From assembly GCA_027021335.1 (NCBI GenBank), contig JALUUO010000042.1, positions 1 through 49,973 on the forward strand: a DNA stretch of 49,973 nt. Reading direction: 5' to 3'. The first letter of the stretch is position 1. Every line of letters starts with the position of its first letter. Below, piece after piece: positions 42,014-49,973 of this stretch. A program made the position numbers and the translations under genes. This DNA is from Nitrospirota bacterium. Lineage in GTDB: Bacteria > Nitrospirota > Thermodesulfovibrionia > SZUA-242. The notes under the pieces were generated by a model, which saw only the letters and a program-made list of their open reading frames with translations, had not been told where the DNA came from and ran no database searches.

Positions 42014-43663
42014 ATGGTTGTGACCAAACCTCTTGATAAACAAGAACACACCACTACTGTTGAGAGCATTAAAGAATCCAAACGTGCAGAAGAGGTTCTG
42101 CTGGACTCGCAAAATATGCTGCAATTGGTTCTGGATTCTATTCCGGTACGCGTTTTCTGGAAAGACCTTAACTCTGTTTACTTAGGGTGTAATAAGCGAT
42201 TTGCTGAAGATGCAGGTCTGGAATCTCCCGAACAAATTATAGGTAAGAGTGATTTCGAGCTTAGCTGGAGCCAACAGGCCGAACTCTATCGCGCTGATGA
42301 CCGGGAAGTTATGCAAAGCGGCCTGTCCAAGCTGGCTTACGAGGAACCCCAGACCTGGCCGGATGGAACCCAGCTCTGGCTTCAAACCAGCAAGATTCCT
42401 TTAAAGGGTTTGGACGGCAAGATATTTGGAGTCATGGGTGTTTATGAGGATATTACTGAACGTAAATTTGCTGAGGAGGCGATAAGAGAAAGTAACCAGC
42501 GTCTTGCCGAGGCTCAGCGTATAGCCCATATTGGTAACTGGGAACTGGACCTGGTGAATAATGTTTTGTGGTGGTCTGATGAGCTATACCGAATTTTCAA
42601 AGTCGATCCGCAGAGTTTTAGCGTATCCTACGAAGCCTTTTTGAATCTGGTGCATCCGGATGACAGAAAACAGGTGGATACGGTTTATAGAGAATCAATT
42701 AAGAACAAAAAAACATATAGCACTGAATACCGCTTATGTACTGCAGACGGCACGATTAAACATATCAAGAAGTATTGCGAAAATTTTTATAATGCTGAAG
42801 GTGAGCCGATACGCTCAGCAGGCACTATGCAGGACATCACTGAATATGTGCAGACTAAGGATGAACTTAGAAGGCACCGCGATCACCTTGAAGAGCTGGT
42901 TGATGAGCGTACCGCTGAACTGCATTCGGCGCAGGAGGAATTGTTGCGCAAACAGCGTTTTGCCGCTATCGGCCGGCTTACGGCCACTGTCAGTCACGAA
43001 CTTCGTAACCCTTTGGGGAGTATTCGCAATTCCCTTGCCGTTATTCAACGCCTGGCAGACAGGGATAATCCTATGATGAAGAATGCCCTGGAAATAGCTG
43101 ACAGGGGAATAAGCCGCTGCGACAACATAATCAGCGAATTGCTGGATTTTACACGGATTAGAAAACTCAAACTGGAAAACACGAATATTGATGCGTGGCT
43201 GGGTGAGGTTTTGGATGAATATTTGCATCTTCCGGAAATTGAAATAGTTCACAAACCGGGCGATGCAGCAGAGACTCTCTGCGATCGGGAGCACTTGATA
43301 CGCGTAGTGCTTAATGTATTGAATAACGCCTGTGACGCAGTGATGACGGAGGAAGGGTTGCAAGGCTCGGCCCGGACGCCGAGGGTAACTGTTACCACAC
43401 GCAGTTTGGATGATAGTGTGGAGATAGCGATCGCCGATAACGGACCCGGAATGTCAGCACAACAACAGGAAAAGATCTTCGAACCTTTATTTAGCACCAA
43501 GAGCTTTGGCGTGGGATTGGGACTGTCGGTGGTAAAACAGATCATGGAGCAGCATGGCGGCAGTGTGAAAGTCGAGAGTCAGGTCGGACATGGTACCCGG
43601 GTACGTCTTTTATTGCCGTTACGTTACAGCGGAGAGAATGACTTGTTTGAGTTAATAAATTAA
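42014..43663 (+). CDS. PAS-PAS histidine kinase
   Basis: This 549-residue protein starts at ATG 42014, with GGAG 3 bp upstream. Two PAS domains are visible, at about 30-155 (LDSIPVRVFWKDLNSVYLGC to GVYEDITERKFAE) and 160-285 (GNWELDLVNNVLWWSDELYR to MQDITEYVQTKDEL). A coiled-coil with LVDERTAELHSAQEELLRKQ is next. HisKA has His328 (VSHELRNPLGSI), and the HATPase has LNVLNNACDAV, DNGPGMSAQQ and FSTKSFGVGLGLSVV. It has no receiver and no membrane segment. It probably passes phosphate to receivers of its neighbours. Confidence 0.93.
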   Translation: MVVTKPLDKQEHTTTVESIKESKRAEEVLLDSQNMLQLVLDSIPVRVFWKDLNSVYLGCNKRFAEDAGLESPEQIIGKSDFELSWSQQAELYRADDREVMQSGLSKLAYEEPQTWPDGTQLWLQTSKIPLKGLDGKIFGVMGVYEDITERKFAEEAIRESNQRLAEAQRIAHIGNWELDLVNNVLWWSDELYRIFKVDPQSFSVSYEAFLNLVHPDDRKQVDTVYRESIKNKKTYSTEYRLCTADGTIKHIKKYCENFYNAEGEPIRSAGTMQDITEYVQTKDELRRHRDHLEELVDERTAELHSAQEELLRKQRFAAIGRLTATVSHELRNPLGSIRNSLAVIQRLADRDNPMMKNALEIADRGISRCDNIISELLDFTRIRKLKLENTNIDAWLGEVLDEYLHLPEIEIVHKPGDAAETLCDREHLIRVVLNVLNNACDAVMTEEGLQGSARTPRVTVTTRSLDDSVEIAIADNGPGMSAQQQEKIFEPLFSTKSFGVGLGLSVVKQIMEQHGGSVKVESQVGHGTRVRLLLPLRYSGENDLFELIN

Positions 43664-43752
43664 TGTGTTCGGCTACTTTCGAATACTTGTTTTCCAAGTT
43701 TTCTAAATTCTGCATACTGATATTGGCTGTCTATTTATAAGGAGATGGCAAA

Positions 43753-45747
43753 ATGGAAACACTGCGTGTTCTTATTGTGGATGACGATCATGATTTTGGC
43801 ACCGGTCTTGCCAACCTGTTGACGTTGGAGGGCTACTCTGTTGAACTCGCTGATACTGCTGATACTGCACTGGAAGTGCTTAACAGATTCCATGCAGGAG
43901 TAGCCCTGGTAGATATACGACTGAACAATGTCAATGGTATTGATCTTCTTTCAAGCTTACATAAACTGTATCCGGATCTGTTGTGTGTGGTCATGACAGC
44001 GTATGCCGATCTTGATACGGCTGTAGAAGCTTTGCGGCAAGGTGCTTACGACTATCTGCATAAACCGTTTCACTCCGGAGATCTTCTGTCTACCCTGAAG
44101 CGATGTTTTGAACGAATCGATATTACTCTTAAAGAAGCCCGGGCTGAAGAAGCGCTACGGCGTTCGCAGAAAATGGAAGCCATAGGCCGCTTGTCAGGCG
44201 GTATCGCCCATGATTTTAATAATCAGCTTGGCATTATTATCGGCTATTTGGATTTAATTAAAAATCACCTTGCCAATAATGAGAAATTAAGCCAATGGTT
44301 GAACACGGCTATCGTGGCTACTCTGCGTTGCACAGATCTTACCCGCCAGTTACTCGCCTTATCCACCCGTAAAACAAAAAAAGAGACGGCCCTGGATATA
44401 AACAGCATCTTAAAAGATATGGAGACGATGATCAAACGTTCAGTAACTCCAGAGGTGGAGGTGCAGTATTTTTTGGCAGATGACCTCTGGTTGACCGCAA
44501 TCGAAAGCGGTGAATTCCAGGATGCCGTATTCAACATGGTGATCAACGCTCGTGATGCTATGCCCAGTGGCGGTAGATTACTGGTCGAAACCAGCAACAA
44601 ACACATGGATGCAAGCGGTCCGGTTTTCAGTTCCAGCCTAAATGCCGGCGTTGCTCCAGGTGATTATGTGCAGTTGATATTGAGCGATACAGGTACAGGC
44701 ATGGATAAGGAGACGCTGAGACAGGTCTTCGATCCTTTTTTTACCACCAAACCCGAGGGCAAGGGTACCGGCCTTGGTATGGCAATGGTGTATGGTTTTG
44801 TTAAACGTTATGGCGGCTATATCAAGGTATATTCGGAACACGGCGTGGGAACAACTATCCGTATCTATTTCCCTCGCTCCACTGAAGGAAAGGCGGAGAT
44901 TAATGTTGGTAGCGGTCAAGTAGCAGAGTTGCCAACCGGGAATGAATCCATACTGATTGTTGATGATGAAATAGGTTTGCTAACGCTGGCGGAAGAGTAC
45001 CTGAAAGACCTGGGTTATCGCACCCATACGGCTGAAAATGCTGTGCAAGCACTCGAAATTCTGGAAAAAGAAGATGATATTGATCTCTTGTTTAGTGATG
45101 TGGTAATGCCAGGCCGCATAAGCGGCTATAAACTGGCAGAGCGTGCGATATCTCTTAAGCCAGGTCTAAAGGTGTTGTTGACCTCTGGATTTATGTTGAA
45201 AACGATTGAACAGAACAAACTGCACCGGTTTTTCACGCACTTTCTTAACAAGCCATACCGCAAAGCCGATCTGGCGCAACAAATAAGGTTTGTGCTTGAT
45301 AGTGAACCCGAAGAAGGTTCGGTAAATCAACAGGAGACCTTTGATCTAAAAGGAAACCGTGCAGGCGTCACTATTTTGGTGGTCGATGATAACGCTGATC
45401 TGAGGGAATTGTTCAAACTCAACCTGAAGCGCTTGGGTTATAAAGCTGTTCTGGCTGGTAATGGCGATGCTGCTATAGATTTATACCGGAATTCGCTGGA
45501 AAGTGTTCAGCCCATAGATGCCGTTATACTGGATCTTAATTTTAATAGTGGAATGGACGGGATGGAAATTGCGGATAAATTACTAGCCATTAATCCGCAA
45601 GCTAAAATAATAGTTTCCAGCGGTCACACGGATAGTCTGAAAATGACCAATTACCGAGACTATGGATTTAGCGGTGCGCTGGAGAAAGACTTCAACCGTA
45701 GGAGCATCAAACAGGCAATAGAGCGTGCTTTGTCAAACAATTTTTGA
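43753..45747 (+). CDS. Hybrid histidine kinase (REC-HisKA-HATPase-REC-REC)
   Basis: The 664-residue cytoplasmic protein has an N-terminal receiver (1-120) of NtrC type with Asp54 (ALVDIRLNNVNG) and YDYLHKPF. HisKA has His153 (GGIAHDFNNQLG), and the HATPase has FNMVINARDAMPSGG and DPFFTTKPEGKGTGLG. Two receivers complete it, with Asp449 (LLFSDVVMPGR) and Asp594 (AVILDLNFNSGMDG). All three receivers keep the acidic pair and the Asp. It has no DNA-binding output. GGAG 6 bp upstream. A 9-bp gap follows to the double-receiver gene. Confidence 0.93.
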   Translation: METLRVLIVDDDHDFGTGLANLLTLEGYSVELADTADTALEVLNRFHAGVALVDIRLNNVNGIDLLSSLHKLYPDLLCVVMTAYADLDTAVEALRQGAYDYLHKPFHSGDLLSTLKRCFERIDITLKEARAEEALRRSQKMEAIGRLSGGIAHDFNNQLGIIIGYLDLIKNHLANNEKLSQWLNTAIVATLRCTDLTRQLLALSTRKTKKETALDINSILKDMETMIKRSVTPEVEVQYFLADDLWLTAIESGEFQDAVFNMVINARDAMPSGGRLLVETSNKHMDASGPVFSSSLNAGVAPGDYVQLILSDTGTGMDKETLRQVFDPFFTTKPEGKGTGLGMAMVYGFVKRYGGYIKVYSEHGVGTTIRIYFPRSTEGKAEINVGSGQVAELPTGNESILIVDDEIGLLTLAEEYLKDLGYRTHTAENAVQALEILEKEDDIDLLFSDVVMPGRISGYKLAERAISLKPGLKVLLTSGFMLKTIEQNKLHRFFTHFLNKPYRKADLAQQIRFVLDSEPEEGSVNQQETFDLKGNRAGVTILVVDDNADLRELFKLNLKRLGYKAVLAGNGDAAIDLYRNSLESVQPIDAVILDLNFNSGMDGMEIADKLLAINPQAKIIVSSGHTDSLKMTNYRDYGFSGALEKDFNRRSIKQAIERALSNNF

Positions 45748-45756
45748 GGAGACTAC

Positions 45757-46503
45757 ATGAAAAAACTTCGTGTTTTCATTGTGGAAGACGACCGGGATTT
45801 TGCCGAAGGATTGGCCTTGCTGTTACAGGTTGAAGGATATGAGGTGACGATTGCATTCAGCGGTGAAGAGGCTCTTCAGGTGTTCAAACAACAAGATTTT
45901 GATATAACCTTTATGGATGTAAGGCTGCCCGGAATGAACGGGATAGAGAGTTTTTTCGAGCTGCGCAGACTCAAACCTGGAGCCAGGGTAATAATGATGA
46001 CGGCTTACAGTGTTGAACAGTTATTGAATGAAACCATAAATGGTGGAGCTCTTGGTGTTCTCAGTAAACCCCTGAAGCCGGAAAAAGTGTTGGAGATGTT
46101 AAAAACCGTAAAGCCTGCCGGGATTATTCTGCTGGCTGACGACGATCCGGATTTTGTAAGGGCTCTGGAGATGTTTCTGAGCAAGGCCAATTATAAGGTA
46201 TTGCTGGCGCGCACCGGCCGGGAGGCTGTGGACAAGGTTCTAAATAATAATGTTGATGTCCTGATTCTCGACCTGCGTCTGCCTGTGTTAAGCGGTCTGG
46301 ATGTCTACCTGGATCTTAAGCGGCAGAGCCGTACTCTGCCGACTCTTATAGTTACCGGTTATGAAACCGAAGAAGTTGAGACTATAGACAAACTCAAAGA
46401 GATGTCTGTGGCAGGCTGCCTGATAAAACCCTTTGCCCCGGAGACGCTGTTGTCTGCGGTAAAAATGTTGATGGAAAATCCGGATGGGAAAATCAGCAAA
46501 TAA
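45757..46503 (+). CDS. Double-receiver response regulator without output domain
   Basis: This 248-residue protein consists of two complete receiver domains. The first (1-120) begins LRVFIVEDDRDFAEG and has Asp54 (ITFMDVRLPGMNG) and VLSKPLKPE. The second (about 124-245) begins GIILLADDDPDFVRA and has Asp172 (VLILDLRLPVLSG) and CLIKPFAPE. No HTH, GGDEF, EAL or CheB-type output follows. Such proteins usually act as phosphate shuttles or protein-binding switches. It overlaps the next kinase by 20 bp. Confidence 0.92.
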   Translation: MKKLRVFIVEDDRDFAEGLALLLQVEGYEVTIAFSGEEALQVFKQQDFDITFMDVRLPGMNGIESFFELRRLKPGARVIMMTAYSVEQLLNETINGGALGVLSKPLKPEKVLEMLKTVKPAGIILLADDDPDFVRALEMFLSKANYKVLLARTGREAVDKVLNNNVDVLILDLRLPVLSGLDVYLDLKRQSRTLPTLIVTGYETEEVETIDKLKEMSVAGCLIKPFAPETLLSAVKMLMENPDGKISK

Positions 46504-47872
46504 TTCTGATATGGAGAAAATTGGCAGCGACTGCCATCAACCTGCTTTTATAGTTGACGGCGATCGGGATTTTGCATCTGTTCTGGCCGGGATAAACGAG
46601 CGCAACAAAGAGCTGAAGAATCTTAACCTGCGTCAGCGCCTCGTAATAGACAGCATGCGAAGCCTGAAGGCTTGCGCCACGCTGCACGAACTTGCCCCTA
46701 TGGTGCTCGAAAATGTGGCTAAACTTATGGTTGCCGACGGCGGTTCCATTTACTTGCGCAGAGAGAATCAACTGGTTTTAGCTCACAGCCTTGATCCGGG
46801 TCACTCACCGGTTAACATTACCATGCCTCTGAAACCAAACACTGTATTTGATAAAGTTATGACAACAGGAGAACCTCTGCTTGTGGAGGATCTGGAAAGT
46901 TCCATAAATACTATCTCTAGCGGCTGGTCTGGATATCTTAACCGGTCACTGCTGGCTTTTCCAATAAAAGGAGAAAACCTGGATATTACAGGCGTGCTAT
47001 CACTGCATAGCAAGGAAAACCCGCCTTTTACCAGCCAAGACCTGGAGAGCGGTCTTATTTTGATCTCATTCAGCAGCGAAACACTTCGCGTTCTAAATAC
47101 GCTGGAAGGGTTGGAGCATAAGGTCCTGCAACGTACCCGTGAGCTGAATATTGCCAGGGAAAAACTTGAAGAACTGGACCAGCTCAAGTCTATGTTCATC
47201 GCTTCTATGTCCCATGAACTACGCACTCCTCTTAATTCCATTATAGGCTTTACAGGTATGGTGCTTCAGGGTATGGCAGGACCGGTCAATAACGAGCAAC
47301 GTGATTATCTGCACCGGGCTTACTCGGCAGGCAAGCATCTGCTGGCATTGATTTCGGATGTTATCGACATCTCTAAAGTCGAGGCGGGCAAGATTACTGC
47401 TGATCCGGAATCGTTCATGTTGAACGAGGCAATAACTGAGGCGGTGGGGTCTATAGAAAAACAGCTTAGTGAGAAGGGGCTTCGTTTAACTGTAAATGTG
47501 CCGGAATGGATAGAGTTGCATACTGATCGAAAACGTCTTTTACAGTGTTTGTTTAATTACCTTAGCAATGCGATCAAATTCACCAGTGCCGGAGTTATCC
47601 ATGTTAAGGCGCACAGCATTGGCAAACAGGTTGAAGTCGCTGTAGTCGACACGGGTATAGGCATAAGCGAGGAAGGTTTATCCAGGCTGTTTCAGCCATT
47701 TGTCTGTCTTGATTCGTCTATACAACGTTCTGTGCCAGGCACCGGCCTTGGCCTGTACTTAACCAAAAAGCTGGCAACAAATATTCTAAAAGGTACAGTG
47801 GCGGCAGAAAGCCTTCCGGGCAAAGGAAGCACATTTTTGTTGCGAGTGCCAAAGTCAATAAAAAGAGTATGA
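46484..47872 (+). CDS. GAF-domain histidine kinase
   Basis: The 462-residue protein has a GAF domain at about 55-205 (CATLHELAPMVLENVAKLMV, DGGSIYLRREN, LAFPIKGENLDITGVLSLHS). A coiled-coil follows (LEGLEHKVLQRTRELNIARE), then HisKA with His244 (MSHELRTPLNSIIGF). The HATPase has LFNYLSNAIKFTS, VVDTGIGISEEGLSRLFQPF and VPGTGLGLYLTKKLA. There is no membrane segment and no receiver. ATG 46484 lies inside the previous gene; ATG 46511 is an alternative. It is the last gene of the signalling series. Confidence 0.93.
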   Translation: MGKSANNSDMEKIGSDCHQPAFIVDGDRDFASVLAGINERNKELKNLNLRQRLVIDSMRSLKACATLHELAPMVLENVAKLMVADGGSIYLRRENQLVLAHSLDPGHSPVNITMPLKPNTVFDKVMTTGEPLLVEDLESSINTISSGWSGYLNRSLLAFPIKGENLDITGVLSLHSKENPPFTSQDLESGLILISFSSETLRVLNTLEGLEHKVLQRTRELNIAREKLEELDQLKSMFIASMSHELRTPLNSIIGFTGMVLQGMAGPVNNEQRDYLHRAYSAGKHLLALISDVIDISKVEAGKITADPESFMLNEAITEAVGSIEKQLSEKGLRLTVNVPEWIELHTDRKRLLQCLFNYLSNAIKFTSAGVIHVKAHSIGKQVEVAVVDTGIGISEEGLSRLFQPFVCLDSSIQRSVPGTGLGLYLTKKLATNILKGTVAAESLPGKGSTFLLRVPKSIKRV

Positions 47873-47967
47873 TAAAAAAAGAGAGACTTTCGGGGTATGG
47901 TGTAGGTCTGCCTGTTTTTTTATTTTTTCGTATCAAGACCTGAGCACGTCTTGTTAAGACAAGTATA

Positions 47968-49428
47968 TCAATTTAGTATTATGTTACCCAGAATATACCA
48001 ACCGGATTCTGTTTTTTTGTTCTTAATTGCAAGATTTATTGCTGGAGAGTTATTTTTAGTCAAGTCTATAATCGCACAGCCTAAAAAATAACTTCCTGGA
48101 GGTACTAAGTCAAGAGATGTATTAAGTATATAAAAATACGGTTCTCCTTCTATCCAGCCTGAAGGTTCCGCCTCTTCGTCAACGACTGTAAAAACAGTTT
48201 CTTCTGTTACAGGGTCGATCAAGGCAAAAGCGACTTTGTACTTGTAGTTCCATTGCGGTGTATTACTTGGAAGAACTCCGACGCCTATATTTTTCCAGCT
48301 ATGAAATATGTTTATTCTTTCTGCCTGGTCCACTATTTCGGGGTAGGTGACTTTTGCAGGGAGCAAACGGTATCCTCCCCTTGCTATAAACTCATTCACC
48401 AGGTCGGGAGCTTCTAAAAACCAGGCTTCTGTATCCTCGGGAATGCGAAGATCTAAAGTGTTTGCATGTAAGTATAAAGCGTCACTTATAACTGCTTCAA
48501 GAGCTTCAAGGAGTGTATCATAATCATTTTCCCATCTTCGCCTGGACTGAAGGTATTGATAAACGTTTTCTCCATAAAAGGGAACCTCCGGAAAGTGGCT
48601 GCGGATTCTTTCCTTATCCTTATCTGTAAACCAGTATGGAAGTCCAAGAGTATCTTTACGGATTACATATCCATACTCATCTAAGGCAACGGCATCTATG
48701 TTATCCAGCCCAAAGCCGGTTGAACTTTTATTGTACTGCACACCCAACAAAACACGATTGAAGTTTGTTGCATATGTTTCAGCGATCCAGCGTAGAACTC
48801 CATATTTATCCGTCCCTTCCAACTTTAACCGGTTGCCTTCACCCCAACGTCCCAGGCCATTGGCATCAATATAGTCGACTATGTCAGGATTATTGTACTC
48901 TATGCCGAATGCGCTAATAAATGCTGTAAACTTCTCCTGAAAAATACTGTTGTCCACATAGGGGTCCCAACGGTTGTTTTTTGAGTTAACCATTCCATTT
49001 GCACCAGCCTCTCTGACATAATCAGGAGTTGCCTGCTGATAAGAACCCTCACTGTCAATATAAACCCGAAAGGCGAGGTGCAGTCCCCTGTCCAGCGCAC
49101 CTTGTATAAGCTTTTTATAGTTATGGTCATTTTCCCACGCGTATATGCCTTCTTCGGGTTCAAGTTGAGACCATGGAAGCCTTAAATAAAAAATATTTGC
49201 ACTTTCAGCATAAACGTCCTGGTTTTCCCAGTACTCATAAGCATCTGGAAAGTTGGCAAATGCATCAGCATACAAAACCCATCCCATCGCCGGGTTTCTA
49301 ATTACGCTCGTTCTGTCTTCTTCAGGTTGAATATCTATGTCGGTGTCACTGCATCCGGATAGGGACGATGTAACTGACAATAGCAAAAAAAAGAGTAATA
49401 TTTTTTTAAAGTAGCATATTCTGTTCAT
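47968..49428 (-). CDS. Lipoprotein with glycoside-hydrolase-like barrel and DUF4832-type C-terminus
   Basis: This 486-residue lipoprotein has lipobox LSGC at Cys26. The N-terminal 330 residues resemble TIM-barrel glycoside hydrolases: IRNPAMGWVLYADA, then FYLRLPWSQLEPEEGIYAWE, GLHLAFRVYIDSEG and DANGLGRWGEGN. The C-terminal 140 residues form a beta-sandwich with INIFHSWKNIGVGVLPSN, LVPPGSYFLGCAIIDL and SGWYILGNI, the pattern of DUF4832. Catalytic acids cannot be assigned with certainty; Glu96 in EPEEG and the WGEGN glutamate are candidates. It may act on a polysaccharide at the outer membrane. It is convergent with the kinase series. Confidence 0.72.
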   Translation of the reverse strand: MNRICYFKKILLFFLLLSVTSSLSGCSDTDIDIQPEEDRTSVIRNPAMGWVLYADAFANFPDAYEYWENQDVYAESANIFYLRLPWSQLEPEEGIYAWENDHNYKKLIQGALDRGLHLAFRVYIDSEGSYQQATPDYVREAGANGMVNSKNNRWDPYVDNSIFQEKFTAFISAFGIEYNNPDIVDYIDANGLGRWGEGNRLKLEGTDKYGVLRWIAETYATNFNRVLLGVQYNKSSTGFGLDNIDAVALDEYGYVIRKDTLGLPYWFTDKDKERIRSHFPEVPFYGENVYQYLQSRRRWENDYDTLLEALEAVISDALYLHANTLDLRIPEDTEAWFLEAPDLVNEFIARGGYRLLPAKVTYPEIVDQAERINIFHSWKNIGVGVLPSNTPQWNYKYKVAFALIDPVTEETVFTVVDEEAEPSGWIEGEPYFYILNTSLDLVPPGSYFLGCAIIDLTKNNSPAINLAIKNKKTESGWYILGNIILN

Positions 49429-49797
49429 ACTTACTTATCCTTGAAAATAGGTTCCGGTTAGGTCCAGCTTGGAAATGAGCCCGGCGCCCCATCTTTTTTG
49501 ATGGGCGGATGCGTTTTCAGTGCCAAGTTGTTGAAAGTATATCATATTTGGGAAGCATATCACTTTTTGTCGATGGTTTGTCAAGCCAAAATAGAATCAC
49601 AGTCATCCCATGGTAATGTTCATTAAAATCTTGTAAATGTGCCTGCGGTTGCGGTCTAAAATGGTTAACCAAACGAGAAAGAGGGGAAAAATGCCTAATC
49701 GTAATCGCACTATATCTTCTTGATTTTTTAAAAAGAAGTTTAGTAACTTTTGTCCTTATCTGCAAAGTTGAATGCCCAGAACAAGTAAACCCGGCAA
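49429..49797. other. Intergenic region with one hairpin, no gene seen
   Basis: This 369-bp stretch has only weak, shadow reading frames. CGCCCCATC (49485-49493) and GATGGGCG (49500-49507) make a stable hairpin about 60 bp upstream of the lipoprotein start; on the minus strand it would lie in the mRNA leader. TTGACA (49584-49579, minus) with TATGCT (49559-49554) is 19 bp apart, a weak promoter match. Nothing else is recognisable. Confidence 0.5.
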
Positions 49798-49973
49798 TTA
49801 TTTAGCAGATAAACTACCGTCTTTAAGAACCAGTAAATGGTCAGCGATTCTACTTGCAAATGCTTTATCATGTGTCGCCATAACAATAATGGAATGATTT
49901 TCCTTCTTAAGTGTAAACAGGGTTTCCTCAATAATATCCTTGCTTTTATGGTCTACATATGCTGTTGATTCAT
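49798..49973 (-). CDS. ABC transporter ATP-binding protein, C-terminal fragment (window edge)
   Basis: Only the last 58 codons are in the window. They read ESTAYVDHKSKDIIEETLF and end SIIVMATHDKAFASRI, ADHLLVLKDGSLSAK. These are the region just after Walker B (D-E-P-T-x-x-L-D, here EST-AYVD), the H-loop His in ATHD, and the final strand of an ABC ATPase of the LolD/MacB-like type. The stop is TAA 49798-49800. The upstream part, with Walker A and the signature motif, lies outside. The EST-AYVD variant is a little unusual. The transported substrate cannot be told. Confidence 0.85.
   Translation of the reverse strand, partial: ESTAYVDHKSKDIIEETLFTLKKENHSIIVMATHDKAFASRIADHLLVLKDGSLSAK

Noticed and set aside
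49517-49765. Minus-strand frame with HLQDFNEHYHG, considered as a transposase remnant
   Set aside because: Only a few residues resemble a transposase C-terminus; no DDE motif, terminal repeats or neighbouring fragments.

Overview
The window looks like a chromosomal segment of a Gram-negative bacterium from the old 'Deltaproteobacteria' (Desulfobacterota / Myxococcota / Bdellovibrionota-like). The evidence is a complete lptC-lptA-lptB-rpoN-hpf-rapZ block, an AgmX/Glt-type gliding or envelope machinery with a myxobacterial-type outer-membrane barrel protein, a GEMM-I type riboswitch, and large hybrid histidine kinases. I cannot name a genus. I saw no rRNA, tRNA, CRISPR array or insertion sequence.

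Layout. 1-2048 (minus): molybdenum cofactor/formate dehydrogenase maturation genes moeA (cut by the window edge) and fdhD. 2162-4879 (plus): pgsA, a DUF512 radical-SAM/PDZ protein and aroE, overlapping. 4944-9875: lipopolysaccharide export genes lptC, lptA, lptB, then sigma-54 (rpoN), hibernation factor hpf, a terminator, and rapZ. 9965-12294: a VTT/DedA-like membrane protein, a small unknown protein, ferritin and a HhH DNA glycosylase. 12315-15790 (minus): an iron-responsive block. It holds fur, a small DUF2325-like protein, and a porin / FMN-binding protein / membrane protein operon. Three good Fur-box matches precede fur, the small gene and the porin operon. 15789-16443: a VapBC toxin-antitoxin pair with its own promoter/operator.

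16578-32975 is the most interesting part. A GEMM-I cyclic-dinucleotide riboswitch, with A instead of G at the specificity position (the change associated with 3',3'-cGAMP recognition), overlaps an intrinsic terminator. It lies ahead of a roughly 16 kb, 12-gene operon. The operon encodes one TolQ/ExbB-like and two TolR/ExbD-like proteins (one lacking the membrane aspartate), a degenerate-FHA / membrane / AgmX-tail protein, an OMP_myx_plus-like beta barrel, two large TPR proteins, and four exported surface proteins. Those four are a beta-propeller lipoprotein, a thrombospondin type-3 calcium-repeat protein, a VWA-domain lipoprotein recalling the Myxococcus adhesin CglB, and a PPC-repeat lipoprotein. 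I read this as a compact Agl/Glt/Nfs-type proton-driven surface-transport or gliding machine controlled by a cyclic dinucleotide. A second sigma-70-like promoter with a perfect palindrome lies between the riboswitch terminator and the first gene.

33086-37942 (minus): proS, ychF and a PEP-carboxykinase/HPr-kinase-like P-loop protein. 38127-39784 (plus): a hipBA-type module with a palindromic operator. 39883-47872 (plus): five signalling proteins (four histidine kinases and a double-receiver protein, seven receiver domains in all) with no recognisable DNA-binding or cyclase output. 47968-49428 (minus): a DUF4832-like lipoprotein. 49798-49973 (minus): the C-terminal end of an ABC transporter ATPase.
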